Of a stretch of 64,000 nt of DNA, positions 60,146-64,000 are shown piece after piece (the first letter of the stretch is position 1; each line of letters opens with the position of its first letter). Location: the NCBI GenBank assembly GCA_905132765.1, contig CAJHQP010002223.1, positions 1-64,000 on the forward strand, read 5' to 3'. The position numbers were made by a program, and so were the translations under genes. The stretch comes from Moricandia arvensis. Its lineage: Eukaryota; Streptophyta; Magnoliopsida; Brassicales; Brassicaceae. Under the pieces are notes generated by a model. That model ran no database searches. It was not told where the DNA came from and saw only the letters and a list, made by a program, of their open reading frames with translations.

Positions 60146-60302
60146 GTTGTGACATGCTTTGCCGAGAGGAATGGTAGCTTGTGAGCTTTCCCGAAAACAC
60201 ATTCTTCACAAAAATCCAATGTATGAATTTCTTTATCCGCAAGATACCCATTCTTGACTAGAATATTCATGTTCTTTAAGCTCATGTGACCAAGCCTAGA
60301 AT
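60146..60302 (-). repeat. Inverted fragment of the copia pre-integrase region
   Basis: The reverse complement matches 57244-57397 almost exactly (CTAGGCTTGGTCACATGAGC and onward), about 155 bp. It sits 3 kb downstream in opposite orientation and is free of flanking copia sequence. Confidence 0.88.
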
Positions 60303-61700
60303 ATTCCTGAAGTTGGATTGCTGGACCAGTTTCACTCTCAAATCATACTCGTCCTCGGTGACAGTCTAAAGTGGTCTGATACTTTGCCATCCAGTCTATG
60401 CCTAAGATCACCTCATGATTCATAAGGTGGATTATCACTAAGTCCACATGCATACTCTTGCCTTTTGTCATAAAAAGGATGTCCTTAACAAGCCCTAGCA
60501 AATGCATAACTTGACCACTGGTTGCATTCACCATGCCATAACACTACCTGTGTTCTGTTTGAAACATTACCTTAATGATCATCTATGGGCTAACAAAGCT
60601 ATGTGTTGCCCCAAAATCAAAAGGTGTGTGTATCCACACCACCAATACGTATGATCCCTACAATCTTTTTGCAGGCAAGTATCTACCAATTTATATGTTC
60701 CATTCAGTGCAATGCTCATATATAAATAGGTTAAGGCTAAGTGACATACCAGTGATTGCTTAGAAGATAAGTCTCGTCAGTTTCATTTGAAATCTCATAC
60801 ACTTGTGGTGCCATTGTTTACCCCTTTATCTAGGTTGACCTGTTTACATCCACACGATTTCCTCTCTGCTCATCCACTTGCAACTTTGTGCAATCTCTTG
60901 ATATGCCCAGTATTTCTGCAGTGGTAGCAGGATCTTGAATCATCGCTCGTCATTTTTCCTTGCCCTTGGTCCATCTTAGGACAGTTCCCAGTTGCATGGT
61001 TCTTGCTGCCACATCTAGTTCAATTACACATGGCTCTCCAGCATGAGCTCTGTGCCTTCTCCCACACTTGGAGCATTAAGATTGACTTCCCAAAGATTTA
61101 TGGCCTTCATCGATCTGATCCCATTTCCACTTCCGATCACAAGCCTTACTAGTGGAAGACGGCCATGAATGAGATTTCACATGGTTCTACTTCGCAAGGT
61201 TGACTTCTAGAAAAGCCATCTTTTCAACCATCTTTGAGATAGTGCGGAAGGTAACACAAGACTAGTGGGTGCAAAGTTCCACCCTTAGGCCTCAGAGGAA
61301 CTGACACACTTGTACTACTCCATCTTCAAATTCCTTACCCCGTACTTCCTGAGTAAGTTGAACTCTTCTTCATACTCACGAACAATCCTGCGACCTTGGT
61401 TCATGTCCAAGAATTTTTCCTCTACTCGATCCAATGATTCTTTTAAGAAGTACTTGCGGTTGAACTCATATTCTAAGTCCGCAAAGTTCTCAACACGGCC
61501 ACCAGTACATCTGTCCAGGGCCAACCACTTGTTATATGCATCCCCCTCTAGGAAGTGAATTGCAATATCCTTCTTATAGTCCTCCTGGAAATGAGTGGAT
61601 TTTAATTTTCTGACCAACCAACTCCCCCATTCACCTGCCTTGATCGGACCAGTACTACCTTGTGATCCAAGACGTTCAGGTAGTCCACCTTTCTCATGGT
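60303..61700 (-). pseudogene. Ty3/gypsy gag-protease relic, second family
   Basis: On the minus strand: gag (61315-61617) with KKDIAIHFLEGDAYNKWLAL, EYEFNRKYFLKESLDRVEEK and EEEFNLLRKYG; a decayed zinc-knuckle region (60880-61080); then protease with DFGATHSFVSP (usually DSGATHSF, about 60590-60620) and VILGIDWMAKYQTTLDCHRG (60343-60400). Reverse transcriptase is absent: the sequence stops at the inverted copia scrap. Upstream gag is cut at 61700 by an Athila-like LTR. Confidence 0.82.
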
Positions 61701-63263
61701 TGATAAGGACTTTTGCTAATCCTAATCACAATAGTATAGATGAGCGTCAATCCAATCCTAAGTTATTTCAAAGCAATGAAAATACAAGTGTGTGCTAAAT
61801 CTAAGTGCAATCAGTTTGGTTGATGTGAAAAAGTGACAAATAGCTAACAAGACAAGCAAATAACTAAATTTGTAATCAATAGGAGAAAATATGACTCATG
61901 GGTGTAGGCATTTGATTTCAAGTGACTAAGATTCAATCTAGGGATTTCAAGCTTGCAATCAGTTGAGTTCCTTATGTCTAGATCACCAAGATAGATTAGT
62001 TCTCTCCCAAGATACTAACCCCTATGTTTTAGTGTATCAAACATTAATTCCCATTGGCTTAATACATTCAAACATGCAATCTAATCAATTTCATTAACTA
62101 TCTAGCAATCCTAACATCAAATTACTTAGGTTATTCAAGCTAAAGCTTAGTTGAGTTAGTTAAGACATTTCATCAAACATCTTCCGGGTGTGAAATGTCT
62201 ATAGATCAAGATTAAGATTAGCTAAATCTAATCTAGCATTAAACACGCTCATAAGCAAGAAAACAATAGATCTAACACTAAGAATCCCTAGATCTTCCCT
62301 TAATCACTCTAATCATCCTAATCCATAAACCCAAAAGGCAACTACTCACTAATGGACATGATTAACTCAAATACCATAAATGATTCCAAGTTTATCATGC
62401 TTAGTGAACCAAAATAATCAATAAATACAAGTGAATCATATCAAAAGAAATCAAAGGATGAATCTTTCACCAAAAAAATGATATGTATTTAGAGACAAAC
62501 CCAAATTATCCTTTAAATTAGGTTTAGAAAGTATTTAAATGTCTCCTAAATAAACTAGTGGGCCCAATCAACAAGATTGAAAGGGTCCAATAAACATAAA
62601 AATTTGGCCAAGTATAAAATACGGAGCTGGGGCATGAAGTGGGAGTGGGTGGCCGCTCCCAGACGCCACGGGTGCACTTTCCCACTCCATCAGGTCGCTC
62701 CAGGTGCTGCTCTGGTTATCGACTACAAGCAGGTTTCGTGACCCGCTCCCGCCGGTTGTTGTGACACACAGAGGGTTCTCCTGCCTTGCTCCACCAAGTC
62801 GCTCCGGAATCGTCAGTTGAACTGATAAAATCGCACTTGGGTGTGCTGACCTGTTATGTTGAGTCGCTCTGATGTAAAGCGGGTGGTCTTCATTGCTCCA
62901 TATGCCCGCTCCACTATCTCGAGAACCAACCAACCCGCAAGCGGGCACTGCAAGAAGCGGTGATGGCTCGTTCTGCCTCAGCACGGGTGTCATCACCCGC
63001 GACGTAGACTCGCTCCACATGGTCTCTGCCAGAGCAGGTGGCTCATCCCGCAACGGCCCGTCGGTTCACACGCAAAGGGACCACTTTCACTCCATTTTGA
63101 ACCTAGATGCCCCCAAACACCTCCAAAGACACCAAAGAATACTCCAACAACTGATTAGGACTTATGCATGCAAATGAAACCTAGGAAATGCCTGAATTCT
63201 AATCTAAATGATCAAAATGTACAAGAATGAGAGTTTAAAACAATCTAAATTCACATGATATCA
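61701..63263 (-). mobile_element. Athila-like 3' LTR, 1563 bp, TG...CA
   Basis: On the minus strand it begins TGATATCATGTGAATTTAG right after a polypurine tract (TTTGGGGGAGT, 63264-63274) and ends AGTCCTTATCA. The low end equals that of the LTRs at 14505 and 41180. A GC-rich tract (62630-63060) with CGCTCC/GGAGCG repeats produces a 161-codon open frame that is not a gene. The insertion interrupts the gypsy gag relic. Confidence 0.7.
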
Positions 63264-64000
63264 ACTCCCCCAAACATTTCCTTTACCTGTCCACAAGTAA
63301 ACTTTCAAGTGCAAGGTGAAGAAGAGATGAATAGATGGGGGATCAAAACCAAAAGATACTCTTCAAAACCATCAATGTGACATCCTTACAAAATCCTACA
63401 AAGTAGCAAGAGCAAGACAAAATATCACTCTAACTTCTCTAGGCCTATCTCAACTCCTTGATCTTTTACACTCATCATCAAGACTCCAAAAACAAGCCAA
63501 TCAACCAACTCTCACATTCATTTAAATTGTAATCACAAGTGCACTCTTGCAAATGAGAAATTGGTCCTAATCATTTGGCTTGGTGAGAAAAAGGTTTGAA
63601 GTCACGGTGAAGTAAGAAGATCATCAAGTTCTTTCATGGTGGTTTACTCTCTAGAACAAGTAGCTTGACATTATGCATAATATATCTAAGAAGGAGAACA
63701 ACTCATGCATACAATGCTCAATCCTCATTGTTCTACCCATTTCCTAGACACAAAACAATTTCTACCCTTGATTCCCAATGCCAAACCCCTTTTCACTCAC
63801 CACAAGACTCCAAGAACACTCAAGAACCCTCTCATGTCTAGAACTCTTTGTTTCTTTGGATTACTAGGGATTGCTTCGCTCTTTATTTTTCACTTGAGAT
63901 CTTTTCTTTATTTTCTATTCCCCACTCTTTTGAATTTTTCTTTCTTTGACACTCTTTGAGCTAATATTTTCTTTTTCTTTGATCCCTAGTATCTTATCTT
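63264..64000 (-). mobile_element. Athila-like internal 3' region, runs off the window
   Basis: A/C-rich non-coding sequence characteristic of the region between pol and the 3' LTR of Athila-type elements. No protein motif is seen within the window; the polyprotein would lie further right. Confidence 0.5.

Noticed and set aside
62568..63053. 161-codon minus-strand frame as a gene
   Set aside because: It lies inside a GC-rich tract of an Athila-like LTR, has no domain and no start or splice context.
63705..63959. 84-codon frame with a hydrophobic tail
   Set aside because: Low-complexity T/C-rich sequence of the Athila-like 3' non-coding region.

Overview
The window looks like nuclear DNA from a Brassicaceae plant, probably Brassica or a close relative. 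The reasons are the AT-rich, TE-dense intergenic sequence, GT-AG introns, a ribosomal protein L9 gene of the usual plant length (194 aa), Brassicaceae-style Helitrons, a MULE carrying a DUF1985/Ulp1-like gene, and an F-box-associated (FBA) domain relic. Only two genes look functional, and they are near-identical copies of one gene, 60S ribosomal protein L9 (7179-8229 and 37000-38054). Their coding sequences differ by one synonymous base. Everything else with clear homology is transposable element (TE), mostly broken.

Layout. 1-2200: LTR-like sequence, a frameshifted F-box FBA relic and a 311-bp MITE with 9-bp target-site duplication (TSD). 2290-6450: relics of the 5' half of a mudrA transposase gene, interrupted by two nested Helitrons. 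6450-8480: RPL9 copy 1 with site II and telo-box promoter motifs. 8500-15957: copia, Athila-like and gypsy fragments, a SINE and a Stowaway-type MITE. 15958-18717: unassigned, with a foldback. 18960 to about 33620: a large VANDAL/Kaonashi-type MULE, with a DUF1985-Ulp1 pseudogene on + and a mudrA pseudogene on -. Nested inside it is a 3.34-kb MULE-like element (9-bp TSD) full of a repeated palindrome. 33850-36290: a tandem copy of the mudrA 5' module. 36290-42622: RPL9 copy 2 and its downstream flank, a second copy of the 6450-15957 block. 42626-47689: a copia relic, then an Athila-like LTR/PBS/gag relic fused to a gypsy LTR. 47231-53869: a Ty3/gypsy element on -. 54587-55158: a small ORF and a SINE with TSD. 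55174-59970: a Ty1/copia element on +. 60146-64000: an inverted copia scrap, a gypsy gag-protease relic and the 3' LTR of an Athila-like element running off the window.

History read from the sequence. The RPL9 block was duplicated as direct repeats about 29.8 kb apart. The SINE, the Stowaway MITE, the mudrA tandem duplication and the Athila-like/gypsy fusion are in both copies, so they predate the duplication. The outer Helitron in copy 1 has a clean empty site in copy 2, and the 3.34-kb MULE has an empty-site relative in a local tandem repeat. After RPL9 the retroelement modules are in a different order in the two copies.

Most interesting signals. (1) A DUF1985/Ulp1-like gene convergent with mudrA, inside an element whose introns and spacers carry a recurring TTATAA..CCTTATAAA motif. 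This resembles the VANDAL anti-silencing arrangement of a DUF1985 protein plus dispersed short targets, but here the genes are broken. (2) A palindromic AGACGACTTAC/GTAAGTCGTCT array with a long inverted repeat of about 280-bp arms inside the nested MULE. (3) Serial exon-plus-intron duplication in the mudrA relics. Family assignments come from reading translated motifs; no database search was run.
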